Shown: positions 1 through 8,672, counted from the first letter of the stretch. The stretch is DNA of 34,499 nt from Perlabentimonas sp034006965 (GCA_034006965.1 JAVERU010000017.1:1-34499), one strand, 5' to 3'. Made by a program: numbers and translations. The notes: generated by a model not told the origin, from the sequence alone.

Positions 1-3
1 ATA

Positions 4-95
4 GATTGCTTCGTCATAAAAAACACTCCCTGCCTGCCGCCTGCCTGCCGGCAAAGGCAGGGCAAAGGCAGGGCAAAGGCAGGCTCGCAATGACG
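4..95. repeat. Intergenic palindromic repeat with three 11-bp tandem units
   Basis: The segment is bounded by TTCGTCAT on the left and ATGACG on the right. Its interior has a C-rich arm with repeated CCTGCCTGCC and a G-rich arm of three exact tandem copies of gcaaaggcagg (51-61, 62-72, 73-83). The arms are largely complementary, so the whole can fold as a hairpin. The unusual base composition and lack of an ORF suggest a dispersed noncoding repeat; the copy number in the genome is unknown. Confidence 0.6.
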
Positions 96-165
96 TATTC
101 TTATATTTTAACTTTAGGTATGTTAGCGGACAATCATATAACATTATTTCTTTACCCAAATTTAT

Positions 166-173
166 TACCTTTG
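166..173 (+). promoter_or_regulatory. Bacteroidota -7 promoter element (TACCTTTG)
   Basis: TACCTTTG matches the TAnnTTTG -7 consensus and ends 11 nt before the first ATG of the RND exporter. No clear -33 element was seen. The predicted start of transcription (about 179-181) leaves almost no leader before ATG 185, which makes the in-frame ATG at 194 a credible alternative start. Confidence 0.5.
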
Positions 174-184
174 CCGCATCATTA

Positions 185-2512
185 ATGTATGCTATGGTTT
201 TTCAAATTATTGCCCGATTAATTTTACGCAACAGGCTGTTAATTTTAATCTCGGTTGGTTTAATTACTGCCTTTATGGCGTATATGACCACATCGCTTAA
301 GTTTTACTACGAGCCAACGCCCCTGCTCCCCTCTACGGATAGCCTTTTGATTCAGCATAAACACTACACCGACATGTTTGGTAAAGGTGAAAATATAATG
401 GTTATTGGAGTTGAGGATGATAACTTTTTCACCGAGGGAAACCTAAAAAGTTGGCAAAAGCTCGAAAAAGATCTACTGGCCATTGATGGGGTTGAACAGG
501 TTTTTTCCATTTTTGACATTTTTACTCTTGACAGAAACATCGAAGATAGGGTTTTTGAATTTAATAGAGTTTTTCCTCTAGATCTCAGCAATACAAATTT
601 AGATTCGCTAAAGAACGTTGCCCATTCACTCCCTTTTTACGAAGAGCTGATATACAACAAGGAGGCTAATGTTTACCTCATGATGGTTACGCTAAGGTAC
701 GAGAAAATTAGCACGCCCATCAGGGTTTCGTTCATGGAGTCGATAATAGATGCCTGCAAGCAGTACGAAGTGAACACCGGTAACAAGCTGAGGTACTCTG
801 GATTACCCTACATAAGAATTACTGTGGGCGAGATGATAAAAGGCGAGATGTTCATGTTTATCTTTCTAGCAGTACTCATAACCGGTGTAATCATATACCT
901 TCTGTTCAGGTCATTTAGAATCATGACGTTTGTGCTTCTTGTGGTGGCGGTTTCTGTGGTTTGGGGTCTAGGAGTTATGTCGCTTCTTGGTTTCCAAATT
1001 ACCCTACTCACTGCCGTAATTCCTCCTCTCATAATTGTTATTGGGGTGCCAAACTGCGTGTACCTGCTAAACAAGTACCACCATGAATATAGCGTGCATG
1101 GCAATAAGATAAAAGCATTGCAGCGCGTAATACAAAAAATTGGAAGTGCCACATTCCTTACTAACCTCACCACCGCTGCAGGTTTTGGAACCTTTATGTT
1201 CACTAGCATAAGGATTCTTACCGAGTTCGGACTGGTTGCCGCTATAGACATAATGGTTGTTTTTGTGGTTTCGCTACTTCTTATTCCAACAATATTCAGC
1301 TTTTTACCCCCACCTGAACCTCGTCATCTACAACATCTAGAGGGCGTGAGGATAAAAAATACCATATCGCGAGTTATTTCCACTGGGCTATACCGCCGCA
1401 AGCTGGTATTTTTTGCCACCGCAATACTTGTAACATTTGGGTTTTGGGGTCTTTCTAAGGTTCAAAGCCTTGGCTTTATGGTTGATGATATTCCTAAAAA
1501 ACACCCGGTGTATGTTGATTTAAAGTTCTTTGAGAAGAACTTCTCGGGTATAATGCCGCTTGAAATAGTGGTAGATACCGATGCTCCTCGCGGTATTATG
1601 CAGGCCAAAACGCTAGGGCAAATCAACTCGTTGCAGAACAAGCTGAAGGAATACCCTGAGCTATCCAAACCTCTTTCAGTTGCCGAAGCAGCAAAGTTTG
1701 CTAGGCAGGGCTACTACAACGGGAGTATAAATCAATATAGGCTCCCATCTGGTCCCGAGCGAAACTTTATCCTCTCCTACCTGCCCAAAAATATGGAGGG
1801 CAACGAGCTGCTAAAGCGCTTTGCCGACTCAACAGCAAGCATAACCCGAGTGATGTATAACGTTGCCGACATTGGCTCCATTAGGGTTAAAGAGCTAAAA
1901 GAGTCGATCAGGGCCGATGTGGATTCAATTTTTGGTGACGATGCGCAAAGGGTAGCTATTACCGGAGGGAGCGTAATTGCAGCCAAGGGCAACGACTACT
2001 TGGTTAAAAGCCTTTTCGTTAGCTTGCTCGCAGCCATCGCTATAATTTCAGTATTCATGATATGGATGTTTAGAAGGGGGCGAATGGTTATCCTATCCAT
2101 CCTACCTAACCTCATCCCTCTACTATTCACCGCAGCGGCCATGGGGTTTCTTGGTATCCCATTGAAACCCAGCACGGTAATTGTATTTAGCATAGCCTTT
2201 GGTATTTCTGTTGATAACTCCATCCATTTTCTAGCCAAGTACAGGCAAGAGCTTGTACGCACCAACAATAACCAAAAGGCATCGGTGCTGTGTGCCATTA
2301 GAGAGACAGGGGTTAGCATGATTTACACCTCCATTGTCCTTTTCTTTGGATTCGGAATATTTATTGCATCGCAGTTTGGGGGTACGGTATCGCTGGGACT
2401 ACTGGTTTCGCTTACCCTTATGGTTGCTCTATTTAGCAACCTGATTCTACTTCCATCAATCTTGCTGTCTCTTTCTAAACACAATGCGTCCGATTCCGAT
2501 TGTTTATCCTAA
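185..2512 (+). CDS. RND superfamily exporter, MMPL/HAE3-type
   Basis: A 775-residue inner-membrane protein with the two-fold RND layout. One TM segment near residues 12-35 is followed by a large periplasmic loop and a TM cluster near 225-380. A second TM near 405-425, a second loop and a final TM cluster near 625-765 complete it. It lacks the length (about 1000 aa) of AcrB-type pumps and fits the MMPL/HAE3 group, thought to move lipids or hydrophobic compounds by proton motive force. The substrate cannot be read from the sequence. A polyprenyl synthase follows 69 bp downstream with its own promoter-like element, so a functional link is only inference. The ATG at 194 could be the true start because the promoter element lies so close to ATG 185. 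Confidence 0.88.
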   Translation: MYAMVFQIIARLILRNRLLILISVGLITAFMAYMTTSLKFYYEPTPLLPSTDSLLIQHKHYTDMFGKGENIMVIGVEDDNFFTEGNLKSWQKLEKDLLAIDGVEQVFSIFDIFTLDRNIEDRVFEFNRVFPLDLSNTNLDSLKNVAHSLPFYEELIYNKEANVYLMMVTLRYEKISTPIRVSFMESIIDACKQYEVNTGNKLRYSGLPYIRITVGEMIKGEMFMFIFLAVLITGVIIYLLFRSFRIMTFVLLVVAVSVVWGLGVMSLLGFQITLLTAVIPPLIIVIGVPNCVYLLNKYHHEYSVHGNKIKALQRVIQKIGSATFLTNLTTAAGFGTFMFTSIRILTEFGLVAAIDIMVVFVVSLLLIPTIFSFLPPPEPRHLQHLEGVRIKNTISRVISTGLYRRKLVFFATAILVTFGFWGLSKVQSLGFMVDDIPKKHPVYVDLKFFEKNFSGIMPLEIVVDTDAPRGIMQAKTLGQINSLQNKLKEYPELSKPLSVAEAAKFARQGYYNGSINQYRLPSGPERNFILSYLPKNMEGNELLKRFADSTASITRVMYNVADIGSIRVKELKESIRADVDSIFGDDAQRVAITGGSVIAAKGNDYLVKSLFVSLLAAIAIISVFMIWMFRRGRMVILSILPNLIPLLFTAAAMGFLGIPLKPSTVIVFSIAFGISVDNSIHFLAKYRQELVRTNNNQKASVLCAIRETGVSMIYTSIVLFFGFGIFIASQFGGTVSLGLLVSLTLMVALFSNLILLPSILLSLSKHNASDSDCLS

Positions 2513-2517
2513 AGTCT

Positions 2518-2547
2518 TTTGTCATCATTATTATTTTCATATCTTTA
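2518..2547 (+). promoter_or_regulatory. Probable promoter of the polyprenyl synthase
   Basis: TTTG (2518-2521) is followed after 18 nt by TATCTTTA (2540-2547), one base off TAnnTTTG. It lies about 34 nt upstream of the ATG at 2582. Confidence 0.45.
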
Positions 2548-2581
2548 CTAATAGTAAAAGATAACAAACAAAAATTTTCAA

Positions 2582-3556
2582 ATGTATAGCATTGAGGAGT
2601 TAACAGATATTGCCGACAAAGGTATTCTTAACCTTTCGATTCCAGAAGAGCCTAAGCGATTATACGAACCCATACGCTACACCCTAGCGTCCGGGGGGAA
2701 AAGGATTCGGCCTGTGTTAGTATTAGCGGCTTGTAATATGTTTTCGAACGCTGTTGATAAGGCCTTATACCCGGCCTTAGCAATTGAGCTTTTCCATAAC
2801 TTCACCCTTATACATGACGATATTATGGATAAGGCGCCCATAAGGCGAAACCAACCAACCGTTTTTGGAAAGTGGGGACAGGATATAGCCATTTTATCAG
2901 GCGATGCGCTAAACATTTTGGCCTACCAGCTTTTAGCCCGGTCGGATAAAGAGATAATGGCCCAGGTTATCACCACATTCAACAAAATTGCCCTAGGGGT
3001 ATGCGATGGGCAGCAGTACGATATGGATTTTGAAACGGCTCAGTACATAACCCAGGAAGAGTATCTTAATATGATTGAGCTTAAGACCTCTGTTCTACTC
3101 AAAGGCGCTTTAGAAATTGGGGGTATTGTTGCTGGAGCGCCTCAGCCAGATATACTCAAACTTGGTACGTTTGGCCTCAACCTTGGCCTTGCGTTCCAGC
3201 TACAAGACGACCTGCTTGATGCCTTTGGCAATTCAAACACCTTTGGGAAAAAAATTGGTGGCGATATAGTGGCCAACAAAAAAACTTTTCTGACCATAAA
3301 GGCATTCTCGCTCGCCAAGGGTAAGTCGCTAGAGCTGCTTAGCAGCTACTTTAAGGCAGAGGGAGTGGATCCCGTACAAAAAGTTCAGGAAGTCCTAAAA
3401 ATATACAACGAGGTAGGTGTAAAGGAAATAACAGAGGAGAAGATTAACGAGTACTTCGACAATGCTCTTAAAGCATTAGAGGGAATAAATGTAAGTAGCG
3501 AGAAAAAAGTTGTTCTCCAAACCATTGCCGAAAGGATTATGAATAGGGATAGGTAG
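2582..3556 (+). CDS. Short-chain trans-polyprenyl diphosphate synthase (FPP/GGPP type)
   Basis: A 324-residue all-alpha isoprenyl diphosphate synthase that condenses isopentenyl diphosphate onto allylic diphosphates. The first aspartate-rich motif is DDIMD at 79-83, and the second is DDLLD at 209-213. GGKRIRP at about 38-44 is the usual N-terminal diphosphate-binding motif. The residue five positions before the first motif is phenylalanine (F74). By family knowledge a bulky residue there blocks chain growth, so a C15-C20 product is likely. The window has a second synthase (14330-15331) with alanine at that place, suggesting a division of labour. The first ATG is used; a promoter-like element lies upstream. 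Confidence 0.9.
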   Translation: MYSIEELTDIADKGILNLSIPEEPKRLYEPIRYTLASGGKRIRPVLVLAACNMFSNAVDKALYPALAIELFHNFTLIHDDIMDKAPIRRNQPTVFGKWGQDIAILSGDALNILAYQLLARSDKEIMAQVITTFNKIALGVCDGQQYDMDFETAQYITQEEYLNMIELKTSVLLKGALEIGGIVAGAPQPDILKLGTFGLNLGLAFQLQDDLLDAFGNSNTFGKKIGGDIVANKKTFLTIKAFSLAKGKSLELLSSYFKAEGVDPVQKVQEVLKIYNEVGVKEITEEKINEYFDNALKALEGINVSSEKKVVLQTIAERIMNRDR

Positions 3557-4249
3557 CACCAACCAGGTTACGCCATGGCCATTTAACTCTAGGGGTAGCG
3601 CAAGCAACCAGGTGGCTTAACAGAAGTTGTCCACAAAACTTTATCCCAGATTAGTCATTAGGAGTTCTGCGAACTAATGGCTTAGCTGGGTTTAACCCTC
3701 CCGATGAATCGGGACAAGCTGATTTAGAAAAACTAAATTTGTAAGCATAAATGCTTACAAATTTTTAGTTTTTCTTCATCGATTTGTCATCATAACATTC
3801 AATTAATCTGTGTATTAACAGTATCGTTTTCTAATGGCGATCATTAGAAAAAAACGCTAATGACAAATTTGGGTTTAATGGTTGTTTGTATCCACGTTTG
3901 GCAAAAAATATCAGGGCTAAAGCCCCGCTTCTCATTAGAATTCTTAACCCTGCCCTAAAGGACAGGGTTATTGTTTTCGTTCATTGAGGTATGGATACTG
4001 AATGTGTTGCCTAAAATGTTTACAATTAGGTATATAGTAGGGTAGGTCGTAATGTAATTTCGAGAATACAACAGATTTATCATTAGATCAACAGGCTATG
4101 TCAAAATAGGTATAACATTGAGTATTCATATAAAAAAAAACTATCCAGCAACAGGTGTTTGATTACAATTGGGGGTTCCGTATTCCAATTGTTATACTAA
4201 TTTTGCAGCCAATTTCAGAAAACAATAAACCTCAAAAAACCACCTCATT
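3557..4249. repeat. Long spacer with a cluster of palindromes (REP-like mosaic)
   Basis: No gene is seen in these 693 bp. The stretch holds at least five inverted repeats: 3645-3690 (imperfect, CCCAG...CTGGG); 3700-3713 (CCCGAT/ATCGGG); 3728-3773 (about 20-bp stem with loop taaa); 3782-3868 (outer ATTTGTCAT/ATGACAAAT enclosing CGTTTTCTAATG/CATTAG...ACG); and 3946-3969 (AACCCTGCCC/GGACAGGGTT). The heptamer TCATTAG recurs at 3655, 3841, 3932 and 4080. This looks like a pile-up of small nonautonomous or REP-type elements. The 3728-3773 hairpin could also end transcription of the upstream synthase. Confidence 0.6.
4198..4205 (+). promoter_or_regulatory. -7 promoter element (TAATTTTG) before the YitT gene
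   Basis: TAATTTTG fits TAnnTTTG and lies 44 nt upstream of the ATG at 4250. No convincing -33 element was seen. Confidence 0.45.
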
Positions 4250-5158
4250 ATGAGCTATGTATCAAAGGAGAAGCTATTCTCAAGGGAATGGTTTAGGGTA
4301 TGGACCCTAATAACCGTGGGTGCATTTATATTGGCCTCCGGTTTCGTATTCTTTATCGATCCCCATAGAATTGCACCTGGCGGGGTATACGGTATTGGTA
4401 TCATTGTACACTACCTAACCAAGGGGATGTTTAGCTGGGCACCCGAAGGTTTTCCCATTGGTACCGTTGGTCTCATACTTAACATACCGCTCACCATTAT
4501 TGGCATAAAGCTGCTTGGTCCACGCTTTGGAGTGAAAACCGTTATTGGCTTTATCCTCACCTCAATTTTTATTGATGCGCAACACTACCTGTTTGGATAC
4601 GAGCCGCTGGTTGACGATGCTTTGCTATCGTCCATATTTGGCGGTGTGCTTATAGGCTTTGGGCTTGGGCTAATCTTCAAATCGAAGGCTACCAGTGGCG
4701 GTTCCGATATCATTGCCATGATTATTGCGAAATACACCCGGTTACCGCTGGGGCAGCTAATGATTTATGTCGATTCCGCCATCGTGCTAATTGCCCTTGC
4801 TGCATTTCAGGATTGGAAAATTCCACTTTACTCTTGGATTGTTATCTACATCACCGGAAAGGTTATCGACATGACCATTCAGGGTGTAAGCTACGACAAA
4901 ACCCTATTTATCATCTCCGACAAGTACGACGAGATTAGGGATAAGCTAATTATCGACCTGGATCGCGGGGGAACGCTTATAAATGCAGTGGGTATGTATA
5001 AGGGTCAGGAGAAGAAGATTATTTTTACAAACGTGAGCCGTAGAGAGGTACATATGCTTCGCGACTTCATCGAGCAGATTGACCCAAGAGCATTTATCAC
5101 CGTGATTGATGCCAACGAAATTCTGGGCAACGGCTTTAAGCCCATTAAAGAGGAATAG
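4250..5158 (+). CDS. YitT family membrane protein (DUF2179 C-terminus)
   Basis: A 302-residue protein with about five or six TM segments between residues 20 and 205, followed by a soluble C-terminal domain. GDxRGGTLINAVGMY-like residues near 240-250 and the final roughly 80 residues match the DUF2179 regulatory domain typical of YitT proteins. The family is conserved but its transported substrate is not established. A strong terminator follows directly (5179-5218), so the gene is probably a single transcription unit. Confidence 0.88.
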   Translation: MSYVSKEKLFSREWFRVWTLITVGAFILASGFVFFIDPHRIAPGGVYGIGIIVHYLTKGMFSWAPEGFPIGTVGLILNIPLTIIGIKLLGPRFGVKTVIGFILTSIFIDAQHYLFGYEPLVDDALLSSIFGGVLIGFGLGLIFKSKATSGGSDIIAMIIAKYTRLPLGQLMIYVDSAIVLIALAAFQDWKIPLYSWIVIYITGKVIDMTIQGVSYDKTLFIISDKYDEIRDKLIIDLDRGGTLINAVGMYKGQEKKIIFTNVSRREVHMLRDFIEQIDPRAFITVIDANEILGNGFKPIKEE

Positions 5159-5178
5159 GTTTACATTTACAAAATTTC

Positions 5179-5218
5179 AAAAAGGCGCAGGGGCCTAAAT
5201 TGGCCCCTGCGCCTTTTT
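5179..5218 (+). terminator. Rho-independent terminator after the YitT gene
   Basis: A perfect 17-bp stem (5179-5195 with 5202-5218) and the loop taaatt. The core is GGCGCAGGGGCC, and the arms end in A5 and T5, so it can act in both directions. Confidence 0.85.
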
Positions 5219-5263
5219 CGGCATAAAGTTGTACCCGTTAAGGGAAACAAGCCATTAAAATGC

Positions 5264-5271
5264 TAATTTTA
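5264..5271 (+). promoter_or_regulatory. Possible -7 element (TAATTTTA) before rsgA
   Basis: One base off TAnnTTTG, 23 nt before the ATG at 5295. Weak because no -33 element is seen. Confidence 0.3.
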
Positions 5272-5294
5272 CGCCAACAAATCGATTTTTGCAG

Positions 5295-6221
5295 ATGAGG
5301 GGAAAGGTGCTTAAGTCAACCGGAAGTTGGTACACCGTTATCGATGATGAGGGTAACCGATATAAATGTAAGGTAAGGGGCAAGCTACGGCTCAAGTCAT
5401 CGCGCACCACCAACCCTATTACTGTGGGCGACACGGTTGAGGTTAGCGTTGAGAACGATGGGGTTACTGGCAATATAGATAGGGTTGAGCCGAGGAGAAA
5501 CTACATTATCCGCAAATCGTCGAACTTGTCGCGTGAGTCACACATAATTGCCGCAAACATTGATCAGGCCATCCTGGTTGTAACCATCGACTTCCCTGAA
5601 ACAAACCTTGTGTTTATCGATAGATACCTAGCCACATCGGAGGCGTACCAAATACCCGCTGTGCTACTTTTTAATAAGGTGGATCTATACTCCGACGAGA
5701 TGTTCCAAGAGAAGCTCAGCCACTACGAATCTATCTACAAGCCTCTATACCCTTGCTACAGGGTATCGGCCAAAACTGGCGAGGGGATTGATCAGGTGCG
5801 CGAGCTAATACAGGGCAAGGCTAGCCTTTTCTCGGGCAATTCGGGTGTGGGAAAAAGCACGCTTATCAATAGGGTTGAGCCCTCCTTAAACCTGAAAACG
5901 GCGGATATTTCGCACTACCATCTAAAGGGAAAGCACACCACCACTTTCAGCGAGATGTTCCCCCTACAGAATGGTGGGTTTATAATCGACACCCCTGGCA
6001 TTAAGGGTTTTGGCCTGGTTGATATGGACAAAAGGGAGATTTTTCACTTTTTCCCTGAAATATTCAAGGTTGCAGCGCGGTGCCAATACAAAAACTGCAC
6101 ACACGAGCATGAACCCGGGTGTGCAGTAAAAGATGCGGTTGAAAACGGTACCATTCACCCCTCGCGCTACTTCAGCTACCTGAGCATACTCAACGATCAG
6201 GATGAGAAGTACCGAACCTAA
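5295..6221 (+). CDS. rsgA: Ribosome small subunit-dependent GTPase A
   Basis: A 308-residue circularly permuted GTPase that acts in late maturation of the 30S subunit. An N-terminal OB fold (about 1-70) is followed by the G domain in permuted order: NKVD (G4) at 127-130, GNSGVGKS (G1) at 181-188, then DTPG (G3) at 232-235. The C-terminal zinc site is visible as C263, C268, H270 and C276. ATG 5295 is preferred over a TTG two codons upstream because the conserved MRGKVLKSTGSWY start fits the family. The gene converges with the universal stress gene, and only 4 bp separate the stops. Confidence 0.95.
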   Translation: MRGKVLKSTGSWYTVIDDEGNRYKCKVRGKLRLKSSRTTNPITVGDTVEVSVENDGVTGNIDRVEPRRNYIIRKSSNLSRESHIIAANIDQAILVVTIDFPETNLVFIDRYLATSEAYQIPAVLLFNKVDLYSDEMFQEKLSHYESIYKPLYPCYRVSAKTGEGIDQVRELIQGKASLFSGNSGVGKSTLINRVEPSLNLKTADISHYHLKGKHTTTFSEMFPLQNGGFIIDTPGIKGFGLVDMDKREIFHFFPEIFKVAARCQYKNCTHEHEPGCAVKDAVENGTIHPSRYFSYLSILNDQDEKYRT

Positions 6222-6225
6222 TGGA

Positions 6226-7056
6226 TTACACCATGGCAGGGTTTATGCAAAGTACAGGAATTTTGGCATTGTTGGCAATAACGTACTGCTCTTGCGCTCC
6301 AAAGATATAGTCGGTGAAGTCGAGATTTGGGGTAGTCATTATTAAAATTAAATCGGCTTCAATATCTACTGCTAACTTAATAATCTCATCGGAGTAATTC
6401 GCTCCCTTAGCTGCGTTGTGAACATCTAGATTAATCTCATTGGCCTCAAGGTGTTTCTTGGCAAAGGCTAAGTTGTAATTCACCTTTTTCTGGATTCCAG
6501 CATCGGTGGCGTGGGGCAAAATTATATGAACTCGAGAGTTAAACTGGTGTGCCGTTCGGATAGCCCAGCGAAGCCTTTCCTTTTCATTCAGCCTATAGTC
6601 GAGGGGAAAAACGATGTTTTCGAAAATTCGACCTTCCTTAGGAGCGTCCTGAATAACCAGGAACGGTACGTTGGAACCTGCAATAACCTTAAGCGCTTTA
6701 CTGCCTGTCAACTTCTGAACACCCTTGATTCCATGCGTACCCATAATCACAGTATCGGCTTCAATGTCGAAAGCATACTCGCTAATGGTGTGAAAGATGT
6801 TTCCTTCCTGAATCACGGTTTTAACATCAACCCCATACTGCTCCTTTATACGGGCAGCATCGGCTTTAATTTTCTCAGCGGCCTCCTTCTCGGTAAGTTT
6901 ACCCTTACCAAACATTCCTACTGCCTCAACCACATGAATTAGATCGATGGTGAAGCTGTCGGTAAACGAGCCAATTTTAAGTGCGTAAAGCAGGGCGTTT
7001 TCTGAAACTTTTGTAAAATCCCAAGGCACAATTAATTTCTGAGATTTGATTTCCAT
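6226..7056 (-). CDS. Universal stress protein, tandem UspA domains
   Basis: A 276-residue cytosolic protein made of two Usp domains (about 6-140 and 146-274), each starting with a hydrophobic strand followed by a (P/L)DxxxxSE-like helix start. The first domain keeps a loop resembling the ATP-binding GxxGx(8-9)GS (GTHG...TGS near residues 107-120). The second lacks a clear copy, so only one site may bind nucleotide. Such proteins help survival under starvation or stress by unknown means. It is a single gene with its own promoter-like TATCTTTA at 7089-7096. Confidence 0.9.
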   Translation of the reverse strand: MEIKSQKLIVPWDFTKVSENALLYALKIGSFTDSFTIDLIHVVEAVGMFGKGKLTEKEAAEKIKADAARIKEQYGVDVKTVIQEGNIFHTISEYAFDIEADTVIMGTHGIKGVQKLTGSKALKVIAGSNVPFLVIQDAPKEGRIFENIVFPLDYRLNEKERLRWAIRTAHQFNSRVHIILPHATDAGIQKKVNYNLAFAKKHLEANEINLDVHNAAKGANYSDEIIKLAVDIEADLILIMTTPNLDFTDYIFGAQEQYVIANNAKIPVLCINPAMV

Positions 7057-7088
7057 AGCTACTGTGGTTTTAGGACAAAGACAATTTT

Positions 7089-7096
7089 TAAAGATA
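7089..7096 (-). promoter_or_regulatory. -7 element (TATCTTTA) for the universal stress gene
   Basis: On the minus strand TATCTTTA lies 33 nt upstream of the ATG at 7056, one base off TAnnTTTG. Confidence 0.4.
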
Positions 7097-7438
7097 TAAA
7101 TTTAGGATAATTATTTCTTTACCTGAAGAATATTGAAGCAAATTTTTAAAAAAAATTTCAAAACAAATTCACTACGCTCAGATAATCAACAAAATACGAA
7201 ACGGCCCCATACCAACATTCACATACAATTCATGGCCACAGCTGGACAAATACTGACGAGTTGTTTTGCTACATCAAAAATCAAATTGAGCCATCAATCA
7301 CCTGCGTGCCGTCGGCTAGGGGTGGTGGGTTGTTACCCAAAATCTTATCGTCGTTGGCTAAGAGTGTATGTATATGCAGGGCAACGGAAACACAAAAGCC
7401 GCAGGCTATAAGTTTATACCTCAACAACTGTATTCTAA
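7097..7438. other. Spacer without a supported gene; possible decayed coding fragment
   Basis: No gene is supported here. The part at 7281-7420 is richer in G+C than ordinary spacer. Its minus-strand reading ends in a plausible peptide (PPPLADGTQVIDGSI at the carboxyl end), which could be the tail of a decayed gene. No family was recognised. Confidence 0.25.
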
Positions 7439-7468
7439 TTGGATGTAGTATTCTGTATAATATCTTTG
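7439..7468 (+). promoter_or_regulatory. Full promoter: TTG, 19 nt, TATCTTTG
   Basis: TTG (7439-7441) and TATCTTTG (7461-7468) are 19 nt apart, matching the Bacteroidota -33/-7 layout. Transcription would start near 7475, just before a 40-codon ORF at 7479 and 138 nt before the next larger gene. Confidence 0.55.
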
Positions 7469-7478
7469 TTTTGCCAGT

Positions 7479-7601
7479 ATGATAACTCAAAAGATAAGTA
7501 AAGGATACGGGGATTATAATCTTTCTTTATTGGTTACTATTAACATAATTTTTTTGCAGAGTTTTTTCCTTTGCTTTATCTTTAGCCAACAGTTAACTTA
7601 A
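7479..7601 (+). CDS. Candidate 40-residue small membrane protein
   Basis: An ATG ORF of 40 codons starts about 4 nt after the predicted transcription start of the 7439-7468 promoter and ends 11 nt before the next gene. Residues 16-36 form one hydrophobic stretch (LLVTINIIFLQSFFLCFIFS), long enough to span a membrane. The region is T-rich, which makes hydrophobic codons likely by chance, and no homolog was recognised. It could equally be an untranslated leader. Confidence 0.3.
   Translation: MITQKISKGYGDYNLSLLVTINIIFLQSFFLCFIFSQQLT
7551..7584 (+). promoter_or_regulatory. Second promoter-like element before the 183-residue protein
   Basis: TTTTTG (7551-7556), a 20-nt spacer and TATCTTTA (7577-7584) lie 28 nt upstream of the ATG at 7613. 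It may serve as a proximal promoter. Confidence 0.4.
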
Positions 7602-7612
7602 ACTATAATAAA

Positions 7613-8164
7613 ATGAACAGCGACAACAGGCCAGCCATCCAATTCGTTCCTGATCCCGATAAGAATAGCTCTGGGCTCAAAAGGGTCCTCGGCTTTATCA
7701 AAAAAAAACCTACCCTATCGGTAATCCTTATTGCCCTGCTTATTATTCTAGGGCTTTGGGGCTTCATGAGTATTAAAACGAACAGAACTGTCCGGAAGTA
7801 CGAGTCAACCATGGCGCAACAACGCGACAGCCTCAACACCTACCATCTTAAGAACAACGTTCGTATATTCACCTGGGCTGTGCGTAGCGAGCTAACCCGT
7901 GGCAATATGGAACAGGTTGAGCAGTTCTTTGTAAACTATCTACAAACAGGAAGGGTTGTGAGGGTTATGCTTGTGGATCCGAATGATGGTAGTATAATTA
8001 TCTCGACCAACAAGAAGGATCTTGAAACAAAAATTTCCGATAGCGCGATACTATCTGCAACCTCTATTGTTCAGGTTGACATGGGCACTAGCTACAAGTT
8101 CGCCAACCCGGTGATGGGCCTCGACAAAAAGCTTGGAATAGTTGTGGTTGAAATCGAAAAGTAA
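7613..8164 (+). CDS. Single-TM protein with a predicted extracytoplasmic domain, unknown function
   Basis: 183 residues. A basic N-terminal tail of about 34 residues precedes one strong TM helix (residues 36-53, VILIALLIILGLWGFMSI). A helix with coiled-coil character follows, then a compact alpha/beta domain to the end. The last roughly 100 residues (helix, then the strands VVRVMLVDPNDGSIIIST and KLGIVVVEIE) recall periplasmic PAS/Cache-like sensor folds. There is no output domain, so it is not a complete chemoreceptor or kinase. A YccF gene starts 11 nt downstream, so the two probably share a transcript. The fold assignment is inference. Confidence 0.75.
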   Translation: MNSDNRPAIQFVPDPDKNSSGLKRVLGFIKKKPTLSVILIALLIILGLWGFMSIKTNRTVRKYESTMAQQRDSLNTYHLKNNVRIFTWAVRSELTRGNMEQVEQFFVNYLQTGRVVRVMLVDPNDGSIIISTNKKDLETKISDSAILSATSIVQVDMGTSYKFANPVMGLDKKLGIVVVEIEK

Positions 8165-8175
8165 ATAGAAAAATT

Positions 8176-8583
8176 ATGCGCACACTTGGAAACATCATTT
8201 GGCATATCCCTTTTCTTGGATTTTTAACCGCATTTTGGACGTTTATTATTGGAGGAATTCTAACCCTTACTATAGTTGCCTCACCCATAGGTCTGGGGCT
8301 TATGCAACTTGCTCGGTTTTTACTTACGCCATTCTCAATGAGGATGGTGAGCAGAAACACCCTAAACAAAAAGCAGAACAAGCTTTGGAAGGCCTATGGT
8401 TTTATTGTGCGCATTTTCTATTTTCCCATAGGGCTAGTGCTGGCCATTGTAACCATTTGCCAAATTGTGGGGCTTTTCATATCGATAATTGGCATACCAA
8501 CAGCCATTGTTCTGGCCAAATCGCTCGAAACGTACTTTAACCCGGTAAACAAGGTTTGCGTACCCGAAAGTTGTAGCCCATAG
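8176..8583 (+). CDS. yccF: YccF domain-containing inner-membrane protein
   Basis: A 135-residue protein matching the YccF family over its length. It begins with the characteristic RTLGNIIWHIPFLGF, has hydrophobic spans near 12-50 and 75-115, and has a repeated GLxISIIGIPxA-like turn. YccF proteins are small membrane proteins without an assigned activity. It follows the single-TM gene by 11 nt with no terminator between, so co-transcription is likely. Confidence 0.85.
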   Translation: MRTLGNIIWHIPFLGFLTAFWTFIIGGILTLTIVASPIGLGLMQLARFLLTPFSMRMVSRNTLNKKQNKLWKAYGFIVRIFYFPIGLVLAIVTICQIVGLFISIIGIPTAIVLAKSLETYFNPVNKVCVPESCSP

Positions 8584-8672
8584 TATGAAGATACGCCAGC
8601 AAAGCTTCTATGGTGCGTTTAGAAGAAAAATGAAATAAATATTTGAAATGGAAAGATTATCTTTAACAATGT

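Noticed and set aside
808..1251. 147-codon minus-strand ORF
   Set aside because: It is fully inside the RND exporter, whose protein has clear family features; the ORF shows no recognisable domain.
6511..6942. 143-codon plus-strand ORF
   Set aside because: It is antisense to the universal stress gene, which has two Usp domains; no domain in the antisense frame.
7133..7490. Overlapping short ORFs on both strands (92, 73 and 69 codons)
   Set aside because: No family signature and no proper promoter-start geometry; kept only as a possible decayed fragment.
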